64,000 bases of DNA, from assembly GCF_023147585.1 (NCBI RefSeq), contig NZ_JAHXOZ010000011.1, forward strand, positions 42,711 through 106,710, read 5' to 3'. Below the pieces are notes generated by a model, which was not told where the DNA came from, did not search any database, and worked only from the letters and a program-made list of their open reading frames with translations. Source of the stretch: Micrococcus sp. EYE_212. GTDB taxonomy: Bacteria > Actinomycetota > Actinomycetes > Actinomycetales > Micrococcaceae. The position numbers were made by a program, and so were the translations under genes. The first letter of the stretch is position 1; every line of letters starts with the position of its first letter. This document shows positions 43,018-51,855 of the stretch, piece after piece.

Positions 43018-43734
43018 CTACCGAACGGCGAGGGAGTAGAAGCCCAGGATGTGCGAGCGCAGGGCGTCGGCGGCAGCGTCCCCGTCCCGAGCGCGGACGT
43101 GCGCCAGGACCGCGCGGTGGTCCCGCTGGAGTCCGGCCCGGACGTCCCGCCAGTCGTCGAGCAGGGCGACGGTCTCCTGGACGTACCCGATGGTCGCCTC
43201 GCGCAGCGACGACATGACGGTCTCCACCACCACGTTGCGGGCCAGCGACGCGAGGAGGACGTGGAACTCGGCGTCCAGGCGGTGGAACTGCTCCGCGGGC
43301 AGGGCCTCGTCGTCCATCCGGTCCACGAGGGCCTCCGCGTCGTCGAGCGCGGCGGCGCGGGCGGCGTCGTCCGCCCCCTGGGCCGCGCGGGCCGCGGCCC
43401 GCGCGGCGTCCGTCTCGAGGAGGACGCGCGTGGTGACCACGTCCGCCATGGGCAGGGCCCGCGTGGCGATGTGCATGCGCAGTGCCCAGGCGAGGGCCGC
43501 GGAGGGCTGGGAGACCAGGATGGTCCCGGCGTTCGGGCCGGAGCCGGCCGAGGCCCGCAGCAGGCCCATGGCGTCCAGCATGCGCGTCGCCTCACGGACC
43601 GAGGTCCGCGAGATCCCGAAGCGCTCGGCCAGGGCGCGCTCTCCCGGGAGCTTGTCCCCGACGGAGAGCCCGCCTCCGCGGAGCTCGTCCTCCAGCCAGT
43701 CGAGGATGACGGTGTACGAGGGCTGGGCGGGCAC
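43018..43734 (-). CDS. lldR: FadR-type GntR regulator, probable LldR
   Basis: 238 residues, GTG start. N-terminal winged helix LPGERALAERFGISRTSVREATRMLDAMGLL; C-terminal FCD domain with DAEFHVLLASLARN and DHRAVLAHVRARD supplying His ligands. It lies next to the L-lactate permease and utilisation genes, and the lldP-lldE gap carries TGGTCTGACCA sites that fit the TNGTNNNACNA rule known for Corynebacterium LldR. Lactate would relieve repression. Confidence 0.82.
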   Translation of the reverse strand: MPAQPSYTVILDWLEDELRGGGLSVGDKLPGERALAERFGISRTSVREATRMLDAMGLLRASAGSGPNAGTILVSQPSAALAWALRMHIATRALPMADVVTTRVLLETDAARAAARAAQGADDAARAAALDDAEALVDRMDDEALPAEQFHRLDAEFHVLLASLARNVVVETVMSSLREATIGYVQETVALLDDWRDVRAGLQRDHRAVLAHVRARDGDAAADALRSHILGFYSLAVR

Positions 43735-43790
43735 GGTGACTCCTGGACAGGGCGGACGGGGCGGGGGTGAGCGCGGCCCCGCGCACCCGT

Positions 43791-43818
43791 GCCCGCAGGA
43801 TAGTGGATCCTGCGGGCG
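43791..43818. terminator. Terminator of lldP
   Basis: GCCCGCAGGAT and ATCCTGCGGGC form an 11-bp stem with loop AGTGG, about 30 bases beyond the lldP stop at 43848. Confidence 0.75.
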
Positions 43819-43847
43819 CGCTCAGGCGGCGCCGGTCCGGCAGGAGG

Positions 43848-45512
43848 TCACGGGAGCATGCCGTGCAGCACCGTCGCCTGAAGGAACACGATCAGGCAGA
43901 CCAGCAGGAGCAGGCCCACGGACCACGGCACCACCGTGCGGAAGATCTTGGACTCCTGTCCCTCCATGCCGACCGCGGTGGCGGCGATGGCGAGGGACTG
44001 CGGGGAGATCATCTTGCCGACGACGCCGCCCGAGGTGTTCGCGGCGACCATGAGCGTGGGGTCCAGCCCGGTGTTCTCGGCGGCGGTCTGCTGGAGGGTG
44101 GCGAAGAGCGCGTTGGCCGAGGTGTCCGAGCCGGTCACGGCGGTGCCCAGCCAGCCCAGGACCGGGGAGAAGAACGCGAAGGCCCCGCCCACGGCGGCGA
44201 TGGCCGTGCCCATGGCCAGGGTCTGGCCGGAGAAGTTCATGACGTAGGCGAGGGAGAGCACCAGGACGATCGTCAGCCCGGACCACCGCATGCGCCAGAA
44301 GCACCGGCCGATCTCGGCGAGGGCGTCGGTGAAGGAGAGGCGGTAGCGGCCGCCTCCGTCGCGGACCGCGTAGACGGCGGCGACCAGCAGGCCGGTGATC
44401 AGCAGCAGGGTTCCGGGAGAGGACAGCCACGGCAGCGAGTACACCGTCGACGAGATGGCCGCGCCGGCCCCGTCGACGAGGTTCCCGTGCAGGCCGGGCC
44501 ACGGGATCTTCACGTTGCTGGAGGCCAGCAGCTTCGGCACGTCCACCCCCAGCGTCCAGAGCTTCGCCACGCCGAAGACGGCCACCACCAGCAGGTAGGG
44601 CAGCACCGCCATCCACACGCGGCCCGGGGTGAGCGCCTCCGTTCGTGCCGGAGTGCGCACGCCGAGGCGCTGGCCGGCCGCGGCCGCGCCCTGGGGGCGC
44701 CAGAACCGGAGCAGGACGACGGCGGCGGCCATCGCGAGCAGGGAGGCCACGACGTCGGTCAGCTCGTAGGAGAAGTGCGTCGAGGACCACCAGATGCCGA
44801 CGGAGAAGGCGCCGCCGATCACGAGCAGTGCCGGCCAGGTCTCCCGCACGCCCCGGACCCCGTCGATCAGGAAGACCAGCAGGAACGGGACGAGCACGGC
44901 GACGAAGGGGGCCTGGTGGCCGACGACGGCACCGATGTGCGCCGCGGGGATGCCGGTGAGCTGGCCGGCCGTCGTGATCGGGATGCCGACCGCGCCGAAC
45001 GCCACGGGGGCGGTGTTGGCGATCAGCACGACCGTCGCGGCCTTGAGGGGCGGGAGGCCGAGGGCGAGCAGCATGGTCGCCGTGATGGCCACCGGGGCGC
45101 CGAATCCGGCCAGCGCCTCCAGCATGCCGCCGAAGCAGAACGCGATCAGGACGGCCTGGATGCGGACGTCGCCTCCGCCGACCGAGTCGAAGATGGCGCG
45201 CATGTCCTCGAAGCGGCCCGAGAGCACCGTGACCTGGTAGAACCACAGCGCCATCACCACGATCCACACGATCGGGAGGAGGCCGAAGACCGCTCCCTGG
45301 GTCGCGGAGAGGAGCGCCAGTCCGGCGGGCATGCCGAATCCCAGCACAGCCACCAGCAGGGCCACCGCCAGGGAGGCCAGGGCGGCCTGCCATGCCTTGG
45401 CCTTGAGCGCGAGCAGGAGCGCGAAGAAGGTGATCAGCGGAAGGGTGCCGAGCAGGGCTGACAGGCCGAGGCTGCCGGCGACCGCGTCGGTCGTCGCGGT
45501 GAACGTGGGCAC
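43848..45512 (-). CDS. lldP: L-lactate permease LldP
   Basis: 554 residues with 12 or more membrane helices. LctP-type blocks include FGGMLEALAGFGAPVAITATML, NTAPVAFGAVGIPITTAGQLTG, LSLAYVMNFSGQTLAMGTAIA, GWLGTAVTGSDTSANALFATLQ and TSGGVVGKMISPQSLAIA. It imports L-lactate (and glycolate) with protons. The GTG at 45512 starts right before the first helix. It is divergent from lldEFG across the operator region. Confidence 0.94.
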   Translation of the reverse strand: MPTFTATTDAVAGSLGLSALLGTLPLITFFALLLALKAKAWQAALASLAVALLVAVLGFGMPAGLALLSATQGAVFGLLPIVWIVVMALWFYQVTVLSGRFEDMRAIFDSVGGGDVRIQAVLIAFCFGGMLEALAGFGAPVAITATMLLALGLPPLKAATVVLIANTAPVAFGAVGIPITTAGQLTGIPAAHIGAVVGHQAPFVAVLVPFLLVFLIDGVRGVRETWPALLVIGGAFSVGIWWSSTHFSYELTDVVASLLAMAAAVVLLRFWRPQGAAAAGQRLGVRTPARTEALTPGRVWMAVLPYLLVVAVFGVAKLWTLGVDVPKLLASSNVKIPWPGLHGNLVDGAGAAISSTVYSLPWLSSPGTLLLITGLLVAAVYAVRDGGGRYRLSFTDALAEIGRCFWRMRWSGLTIVLVLSLAYVMNFSGQTLAMGTAIAAVGGAFAFFSPVLGWLGTAVTGSDTSANALFATLQQTAAENTGLDPTLMVAANTSGGVVGKMISPQSLAIAATAVGMEGQESKIFRTVVPWSVGLLLLVCLIVFLQATVLHGMLP

Positions 45513-45575
45513 GCGTTCTCCTTGGGGGTGGGGCGCTGGGCCGGGGTGGGGCGGGGTCGCGAGGTCTCGCATCCG

Positions 45576-45617
45576 TGTGGACTGACCACTGTGGTCTGAC
45601 CACTGTGGTCTGACCGC
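45576..45617. promoter_or_regulatory. Three tandem 14-bp LldR-type operators
   Basis: TGTGGACTGACCAC, TGTGGTCTGACCAC and TGTGGTCTGACCGC follow head to tail at 45576-45617, 64 bases before the lldP start. Each contains a TNGTNNNACNA-like site. A related TGGTCTGAACAC sits at 45763-45774, 26 bases before lldE. Confidence 0.8.
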
Positions 45618-45762
45618 AGACGCTATATGGCGTGCATCACAGGCGCAAGGGGGGAGTCCAGTGGCGACCGTGCCCGTCCTGCGGCGGACGCACCCTGCCC
45701 GCCGGGGCCGGCCGGGTCGGCGTGGATCGGGTGGGCCTGTGCGACGCGTCACTGCCCTGATA

Positions 45763-45774
45763 TGGTCTGAACAC
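45763..45774. promoter_or_regulatory. Single LldR-type site before lldE
   Basis: TGGTCTGAACAC differs by one base from the tandem operator core TGGTCTGACCAC and lies just upstream of lldE. Confidence 0.6.
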
Positions 45775-45799
45775 ATCGACCGACCCGGAGGGACCGCTC

Positions 45800-46624
45800 A
45801 TGAGGATCGCCCTGTTCGCCACGTGCATCGTGGACGCCATGCACCCGCGCGTCGCACTCGCCACGGTGCGCGTCCTCGAACGACTCGGCCACGAGGTCGT
45901 CTTCCCGCCGGGCCAGGGCTGCTGCGGCCAGATGCACATCAACAGCGGCTACCTGGACGATGCGGTCCCCGTGGTCCGCAACCACGTGCGCGCCTTCCAG
46001 CGCGCGGAGTACGACGTCGCCGTCGCGCCCTCCGGCTCGTGCGTCGCCTCCCTGGGGCACCAGCAGCCGATGGTCGCGCGTCGCGTGGGGGACGAGGGCC
46101 TCGCCCGCGACGCCGCCGAGGTGGCCGGGCGCACCTACGAGCTCTCCCAGCTGCTCACCGACGTCCTCGGCGTCACCGACGCGGCCGCCCAGCTCGACTC
46201 GTGGTTCCCGCACGCGGTGACCTACCACCCGTCCTGCCACGGCATGCGCCTGCTCCGGCTCGGCGACCGGCAGAAGGACCTCGTGCGCTCGGTGGCGGAC
46301 ATCGACTTCCGCGAGTTGCCGGACGCCGAGGAGTGCTGCGGGTTCGGCGGCACCTTCTCGCTCAAGAACCCGGACGTGTCCGGGGCGATGGCCGAGGAGA
46401 AGATCGCGAACGTCGAGCGGTCCGGCGCGTCCGTCTGCACGGGCGGCGACGCGTCCTGCCTGCTCCACCTCGGCGGCGCCATGTCTCGGCGGGGCACCAC
46501 GGCTCCCGACGGCGGACCCGTCACCACCCTGCACTTCGCCGAGATCCTCGCGGCCACCCGGGAGCATCCGCTGGACGTCTCCGGCCCCGTCGAGCTGTCC
46601 ATCCCGAAGGAGGCCGTCCGATGA
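45800..46624 (+). CDS. lldE: L-lactate utilisation protein LldE (LutA)
   Basis: 274 residues with two CCG domains: FPPGQGCCGQMHINSGY and EECCGFGGTFSLKNPDVS, plus APSGSCVASLGH and YHPSCHGMRLL. It forms the L-lactate dehydrogenase complex with LldF and LldG, passing electrons through iron-sulfur clusters. The stop overlaps the lldF ATG (ATGA). Confidence 0.94.
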   Translation: MRIALFATCIVDAMHPRVALATVRVLERLGHEVVFPPGQGCCGQMHINSGYLDDAVPVVRNHVRAFQRAEYDVAVAPSGSCVASLGHQQPMVARRVGDEGLARDAAEVAGRTYELSQLLTDVLGVTDAAAQLDSWFPHAVTYHPSCHGMRLLRLGDRQKDLVRSVADIDFRELPDAEECCGFGGTFSLKNPDVSGAMAEEKIANVERSGASVCTGGDASCLLHLGGAMSRRGTTAPDGGPVTTLHFAEILAATREHPLDVSGPVELSIPKEAVR

Positions 46625-48138
46625 CCCGCACCCGCCTCGGCATGCCCGCCGTCCGCCGCGTCCACGGCCAGGGGGACATCGTGCTGGAGACGCCCTTCCC
46701 CGCCTCCGCGCGCGAGGAGCTGGGCAACGCCCAGATGCGCACCAACATCCGCCACGCCACCCACACGATCCGCGGGAAGCGCGGCCGCGTCGTGGACGAG
46801 CTGCCGGACTGGCCGGAGCTGCGTCAGGCGGGCTCCGCCCTCAAGCAGTGGGTCATGGCCGAGCTGCCCGAGCTCCTCGAGCAGTTCGAACGGAACGTGA
46901 CGGAGCGCGGCGGCGTGGTGCACTGGGCGCGGGACGCGGAGGAGGCGAATCGCATCATCACGGACCTGGTCACGGCGAAGGGCGTGGACGAGGTCATCAA
47001 GGTGAAGTCCATGGCCACGCAGGAGATCGGCCTGGAGGCCGCCCTCGCGAAGGCGGGGGTCGCTGCCACGGAGACCGACCTGGCGGAGCTGATCGTCCAG
47101 CTGGGGCACGACCGCCCCTCGCACATCCTCGTCCCGGCGATCCACCGCAACCGCGGCGAGGTCCGGGACATCTTCCTCCGGGAGATCCCCACCGCGGATC
47201 CCGGCCTCACGGACGATCCGTCCGAGCTGGCGAACACCGCACGCGCCCACCTGCGGGAGAAGTTCCTCACCACCTCGGTGGCGATCTCCGGCGCGAACTT
47301 CGGCGTGGCCGAGAGCGGCACGCTCACCGTGGTGGAGTCCGAGGGCAACGGCCGCATGTGCCTGACCCTCCCGGACACCCTCATCACGGTGATGGGCATC
47401 GAGAAGATCGTCCCCACGTTCCAGGACCTCGAGGTCTTCCTGCAGCTGCTTCCGCGCTCCTCGACCGGAGAGCGCATGAACCCCTACACCTCGATGTGGA
47501 CGGGCGTCACCGAGGGTGACGGGCCCCAGGAGTTCCACCTGGTCCTGCTGGACAACGGGCGCTCGGCCGTCCTCTCCGATCCCGAGGGACGCTCCGCCCT
47601 GCACTGCATCCGCTGCTCGGCGTGCATGAACGTGTGCCCCGTGTACGAGCAGACCGGCGGCCACGCCTACGGCTCGGTGTACCCGGGCCCGATCGGCGCG
47701 ATCCTCTCCCCGCAGCTCACCGGCGTCGAGGAGGGCGAGAACGGCTCCCTGCCCTACGCGTCCTCGCTGTGCGGCGCCTGCTATGACGTCTGCCCCGTCG
47801 CGATCAACATCCCGGAGATCCTCGTCCATCTGCGCGACGAGGACGTGATGGCCACGCATGCCCGGAAGAGGGAGGAGAGCCGGGTCCCCGTCCCCTCGCA
47901 GATGGACGTGCTCATGGCCGGCGCGAAGACGGTCATGTCCTCGGGGACCCTCATGGGCCTGGCCGAGCGTGGCCTGCCCGCCGGCCGCCTGGCCGCCGGG
48001 CCGGACCGCAAGCTCGGCTGGCTGCCGGGCATCGCGGGCCACTGGACGGACGAGCGCGACGTCCCCGCGCCACCGCGGGAGTCCTTCCGCACGTGGTGGC
48101 GCAGGCACGGACACGAGCACGACGAGGAGAACCGATGA
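46621..48138 (+). CDS. lldF: L-lactate utilisation iron-sulfur protein LldF (LutB)
   Basis: 505 residues: an LUD domain (ITDLVTAKGVDEVIKVKSMATQEIGL, SGANFGVAESGTL, LPDTLITVMGIEK) and a ferredoxin-like domain with CIRCSACMNVCPVYE and CGACYDVCPVAIN binding two [4Fe-4S] clusters. It lies between lldE and lldG, both overlapping by 4 bases. Confidence 0.95.
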   Translation: MTRTRLGMPAVRRVHGQGDIVLETPFPASAREELGNAQMRTNIRHATHTIRGKRGRVVDELPDWPELRQAGSALKQWVMAELPELLEQFERNVTERGGVVHWARDAEEANRIITDLVTAKGVDEVIKVKSMATQEIGLEAALAKAGVAATETDLAELIVQLGHDRPSHILVPAIHRNRGEVRDIFLREIPTADPGLTDDPSELANTARAHLREKFLTTSVAISGANFGVAESGTLTVVESEGNGRMCLTLPDTLITVMGIEKIVPTFQDLEVFLQLLPRSSTGERMNPYTSMWTGVTEGDGPQEFHLVLLDNGRSAVLSDPEGRSALHCIRCSACMNVCPVYEQTGGHAYGSVYPGPIGAILSPQLTGVEEGENGSLPYASSLCGACYDVCPVAINIPEILVHLRDEDVMATHARKREESRVPVPSQMDVLMAGAKTVMSSGTLMGLAERGLPAGRLAAGPDRKLGWLPGIAGHWTDERDVPAPPRESFRTWWRRHGHEHDEENR

Positions 48139-48800
48139 CCGCCCCCCAGCCCATCGACGCGAAGAGCGCCATCCTCGGCCGCATCCGCGAGGCCCTGCAG
48201 GACGGGCCGACGCCGGACCCCGTGGAGCGGACCTACCGGCGCCACTCCGAGGCGAGCCGGACCGACGTCCTCCATCAGCTGGAGGACCGCCTGCTGGACT
48301 ACAAGGCGAGCGTGCACCGCGAGGACCTCACCACGGTGGGTGCCCGGATCGGCGCCCTGCTCGGCGCGGGAGCGCGCTACGTGGCCCCCGCGGGGCTGGA
48401 CCCCGCGTGGCTGCCCGCCGACGACCACGCCGCGGGGCGCGAGCGCCTCGTGGACGGCGCCGCCGGCGAGCCGCTCACCGTCCGCGCGCTCGACGGGCTC
48501 GACGCCGTCGTCACCGGCTCCACGGTGACCTGCTCCGAGACCGGCACGATCTTCCTCACCGGCCGCCCCGGCGAGGGTCGCCGGGCGCTCAGCCTGGTGC
48601 CCGACCACCATGTGTGCGTCGTGCCCGTCGAGTCGGTGGTGGAGCTCATCCCGGAGGCGCTCGAGCGCGTCCCGCCGACGGCCGTGATCACGATGATCTC
48701 GGGCCCCTCTGCCACCTCGGACATCGAGCTCGTCCGCGTCGAGGGCGTCCACGGCCCGCGACGTCTGGACGTGATCCTCCTGGACACCGGCGCGGCCTGA
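48135..48800 (+). CDS. lldG: L-lactate utilisation protein LldG (LutC)
   Basis: 221-residue LUD-domain protein: DAVVTGSTVTCSETGTIFLTG, LSLVPDHHVCVVPVESVVELIPEAL, ISGPSATSDIELVRVEGVHGPRRLDVIL. Third subunit of the lactate dehydrogenase complex. The ATG at 48135 overlaps the lldF stop. Confidence 0.94.
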   Translation: MTAPQPIDAKSAILGRIREALQDGPTPDPVERTYRRHSEASRTDVLHQLEDRLLDYKASVHREDLTTVGARIGALLGAGARYVAPAGLDPAWLPADDHAAGRERLVDGAAGEPLTVRALDGLDAVVTGSTVTCSETGTIFLTGRPGEGRRALSLVPDHHVCVVPVESVVELIPEALERVPPTAVITMISGPSATSDIELVRVEGVHGPRRLDVILLDTGAA

Positions 48801-48863
48801 CCGCGCTCCCGGCCGCGGGCGGCACGGCGGGGACGGGTGTGGCCCGCGCCCTACAGTGGGCGG

Positions 48864-49367
48864 ATGCCGCCCGTCCCCGCCCACGCCGAGCCCGCCGCGA
48901 CCGAGCCGCACCGCCGCCGTCGGACCCCGCTGCCCCTCGCGCTGGCGCTCGCCCTCCTCCTCCAGCTCGTGGTCCTCTACCTTCCGGGCCAGGCCGTGCC
49001 GAGCGCCGGGTTCGAGATGCCGGGCCTGGACAAGGCGATCCACGCGGCGATCTTCGCGGCACCAGCCGCCCTGATCGCCGCCGCCCGGCTCCCGGCCGGC
49101 TGGCTCGTGCCGCTCGCCGCCCACGCGCCCGTGTCCGAGGTCCTCCAGCTGACCCTCGTGCCGCACCGCAGCGCGGATCCGTGGGACGTGGCGGCGGACC
49201 TCACGGGGGTGGCGCTGGGCGCCGCCGTCGGGCGGGCGATGCGCCGGCGGGCCGTGCCGGGAGGCGGGCGCCGGCGCGGATGCCGTGCGACCCGATTGGA
49301 GGATCGTGCACGGCAGGAGTATGCTTCTACGGTGTCCTCGAGCAGAGGGCATGACCTGGGGCTATAG
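48864..49367 (+). CDS. VanZ-like membrane protein
   Basis: 167 residues with about three hydrophobic helices (ALALALLLQLVVLYLPG, IHAAIFAAPAALIAAARLP, VAADLTGVALGAAVG). LDKAIHAAIFA and VSEVLQ...DPWDVAADLTG fit VanZ-type proteins. The last 40 residues are Arg-rich and run into the tRNA-Ala gene, whose bases 49365-49367 supply the TAG stop. The tail may therefore be a spurious extension after loss of an earlier stop. Confidence 0.7.
   Translation: MPPVPAHAEPAATEPHRRRRTPLPLALALALLLQLVVLYLPGQAVPSAGFEMPGLDKAIHAAIFAAPAALIAAARLPAGWLVPLAAHAPVSEVLQLTLVPHRSADPWDVAADLTGVALGAAVGRAMRRRAVPGGGRRRGCRATRLEDRARQEYASTVSSSRGHDLGL
49296..49325 (+). promoter_or_regulatory. Probable promoter of tRNA-Ala
   Basis: TTGGAG (49296-49301) and TATGCT (49320-49325) with an 18-bp spacer, 32 bases before the tRNA, inside the tail of the VanZ-like frame. 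Confidence 0.5.
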
Positions 49368-49430
49368 CTCAGTTGGTAGAGCGTTTCGTTCGCAATGAAA
49401 AGGTCAGGGGTTCAATTCCCCTTAGCTCCA
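49358..49430 (+). tRNA. tRNA-Ala (anticodon CGC)
   Basis: 73 bases fold as a cloverleaf: acceptor GGGGCTA/TAGCTCC (one G-U), D-arm GCTC...GAGC, anticodon stem TTTCG/TGAAA with loop TTCGCAA (CGC, reads GCG), and T-arm AGGGG TTCAATT CCCCT. Discriminator A at 49430; CCA is not encoded. Confidence 0.93.
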
Positions 49431-49662
49431 CGGACCGTCCCGGCCCGCGATCCTCACGGATGGCGGACCGGGACTTTCTCGTTCCGCGGCCGAGCCCGGC
49501 GGGAAGGGGATCCGGATCACTCTCCCGGACCCCTTGACAGACCCCGCCCTCGTGTACTTTCCGCGCGCCCCGCGCGCCAGTACAGTCGGCCCGTACGTCT
49601 GTTCGCCAGCCGCCCTTCCCGGGCGCGTCGTCGCCCCTCACCGGGCCGAGAGGGGGCCGCCC

Positions 49663-50718
49663 ATGCGCATCGCGGTGCTCACCCACATGCTCCATCCCAT
49701 CCGTTCGCCGTACGCCGGCGGCCTCGAGATGCACACGGCCCTCACCGTGGAGCACCTCGTCCGCCGCGGCCATGACGTCCGCGTGTACGGCCGGGAGGGC
49801 ACCCAGGTGCCGGGTGAGTTCATCCCGGTCCTGGCGAAGGAGGGCGCCATGGGCGACGGCGACGAGGCCGTCGCCATGCGCGAGCGCGCGATGGAGGCGG
49901 CCTGCGACGCCGTGCTGGCCTCGGACGCCGACGTCGTGCTCAACAACTCCCTCACCCCGGTGCCGCTGCAGCGCATGCGCTCCGCACCGATGCTCACCGT
50001 GCTCCACACCCCGGCCACGCTGAACCGCGTGCTCCGCGTCCTCGACGAGCCCGGGTGGACCGCCCCGAAGCATCACCGCTGGGCGTCCGTCTCCGCGTCC
50101 AACGCGATCGCCTGGCAGCACCGCCTGCCCCGCGTGGACGTGGTGCCCAACGGGATCGAGCTGCAGAAGTGGGTCAGCGACGCCGCACCCGTGCCGGGCC
50201 GCGCCGTGTGGGCCGCGCGCATCACGGGGGAGAAGGGCCTGCACATCGCCATCGACGCCGCCCGCGGCGCCGGCATGGAGCTGCACTTCGCCGGGCCGAT
50301 CTCCGACCAGGCGTACTACGACGACGTGATCCTGCCCCGCCTGGGCGAGGACACCGTCTACCACGGCCACCTGGACCACTCCACGCTGCCGGACATGCTG
50401 GCCACCGGCGAGGTGTACCTCTCCACGCCGCTGTGGGCCGAGCCGTTCGGCCTGGCCACGGTGGAGTCCATGGCGCTCGGGGTCCCCGTGGCGGCGCTGC
50501 TCTCCGGCTCGATGGGCGAGATCGTGGCCCCGCAGGCCGGCGACCTCGCCGTGCACCACTCCGCCGAGACGCTCACCGACTCCATCCGCCACGCCCGCCG
50601 CAAGGACCGCGGCCGCGTGAAGGCCTGGGCCCGCCGCTTCAGCTCGGACACCATGGTGGAGGGCTACCTCGACCTGCTCGAGCAGGTCGTCGAGGACCAC
50701 GAGGCGCCGCGCTCGTGA
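49663..50718 (+). CDS. GT4-type glycosyltransferase
   Basis: 351 residues of GT-B fold: N-terminal MRIAVLTHMLHPIRSPYAGGLEMH, VVPNGIELQKW, AARITGEKGLHIAIDAARGAGMELHFAGP, and the donor motif PFGLATVESMALGVPVAALLSG with the ExxxGxP pattern. It likely builds a surface glycan or glycolipid. The stop overlaps the next gene (GTGA). The 49431-49662 gap before it holds no gene. Confidence 0.88.
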   Translation: MRIAVLTHMLHPIRSPYAGGLEMHTALTVEHLVRRGHDVRVYGREGTQVPGEFIPVLAKEGAMGDGDEAVAMRERAMEAACDAVLASDADVVLNNSLTPVPLQRMRSAPMLTVLHTPATLNRVLRVLDEPGWTAPKHHRWASVSASNAIAWQHRLPRVDVVPNGIELQKWVSDAAPVPGRAVWAARITGEKGLHIAIDAARGAGMELHFAGPISDQAYYDDVILPRLGEDTVYHGHLDHSTLPDMLATGEVYLSTPLWAEPFGLATVESMALGVPVAALLSGSMGEIVAPQAGDLAVHHSAETLTDSIRHARRKDRGRVKAWARRFSSDTMVEGYLDLLEQVVEDHEAPRS

Positions 50719-51842
50719 CCGGCGGGGGCAGGCGGCGCGTCCTCTACTACGCCCACCAGCACGGATCCGGGCACGTCCGGCACGCGGCCAACCTCGCGGG
50801 AACAGGGGCGTTCAGCGTCACGGTGGTGACGGCGCATCCCGCCGCGGGGGACATGCTCCCCGCTGGGACCCGTCTCGTCCCGCTGCCCACGGACCTCGTG
50901 GACGGGCACGTCCAGCCCGCGCGCTCGCTTCTGCACCACACGCCCGCCGGCCCGGTGATCCGCGCGCGCTTCGCCGCCCTGCTCGCCGCCGCGCAGGAGG
51001 CGGAGCCGGACGTGTGCGTCGTGGACGTCTCCGTGGAGGCCGCCCTGTTCCTGCGCCTGGCGGGCTACCCGGTGATCCACCGGCGCATGCACGGCGACCG
51101 CACCGACCCCGCCCACGAGCTCGTCTACGCCGAGGCCGACCGGCTGATCGCCCACTACGGGGTCACGCTCGAGGACCCCGCGTGGCAGGCCGTCCACGGT
51201 GCGCGCACCACCCACCTGGGCGTCCCGGACGTCACGGGCCGCCTCGGCGCCGCGGCGGCGACGACGGGCGCGGCCCGTCCGCGCGTCGGTGTCATCACCG
51301 GCACGGGCGGGGGAGGGGTGAGCACGGCCGCCCTCGCCCGGGCCGCCGCCGCGGTCCCGCACGCGACGTGGGACGTCTACGGGCCCGTCGCCGGAGTCGA
51401 GGCCACAGCCGCCCGGCCCGCCGCCGACGGCGAGGCGGGGGCGGGCGAGCCCGCCGACGTCGCGCGCGCGGCCGGCCTGCCGGGGAACGTGCGCCTGCAC
51501 GGCTGGGCGCCCGACGTCCCCGTGCGGGCGGCCGAGGCCGACGTCGTGGTGGTGTCCGCGGGCCACAACGCGAGCGTGGACGCGGCCCGCTCCGGCCGCC
51601 CCGTGGTGCTCGCGCCCGAGCCGCGGCCCTTCGCCGAGCAGCTGTTCTTCGCCCGGGCCGCCGAGCGCGCCGCGGGCGTGCCGTGGTGCGCGTGGGAGGA
51701 CCCGGACGCGGACTGGTCCGGGGCCGTGGAGCGGGCCCTCGCGGACCCGTCCGCCGCGGACCGCCTGGCCGCCGCCCTCCTCGTGGATCCGGCGGAGTAC
51801 CGCCGCCGCTGGGAGGACGCGGTGGAGGCGGCGCTGGCCTGA
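50715..51842 (+). CDS. MurG-like GT-B glycosyltransferase
   Basis: 375 residues: VLYYAHQHGSGHVRHAANLAG (MurG-type GxGGH-like N-loop), LHGWAPDVPVRAAEADVVVVSAGHNASVDAARSGRPVVLAPEPRPFAEQLFFARAAER in the C-domain, like UDP-sugar binding GT28 enzymes. GTG start coupled to the upstream glycosyltransferase. Substrate unknown. Confidence 0.82.
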   Translation: MTGGGRRRVLYYAHQHGSGHVRHAANLAGTGAFSVTVVTAHPAAGDMLPAGTRLVPLPTDLVDGHVQPARSLLHHTPAGPVIRARFAALLAAAQEAEPDVCVVDVSVEAALFLRLAGYPVIHRRMHGDRTDPAHELVYAEADRLIAHYGVTLEDPAWQAVHGARTTHLGVPDVTGRLGAAAATTGAARPRVGVITGTGGGGVSTAALARAAAAVPHATWDVYGPVAGVEATAARPAADGEAGAGEPADVARAAGLPGNVRLHGWAPDVPVRAAEADVVVVSAGHNASVDAARSGRPVVLAPEPRPFAEQLFFARAAERAAGVPWCAWEDPDADWSGAVERALADPSAADRLAAALLVDPAEYRRRWEDAVEAALA

Positions 51843-51855
51843 GCGGGCCGAGGGC

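Noticed and set aside
50055..50714. N-terminal extension of the MurG-like glycosyltransferase
   Set aside because: It is an Arg/Gly/Pro-rich out-of-frame reading of the upstream glycosyltransferase; the GTG at 50715 overlaps that gene's stop.
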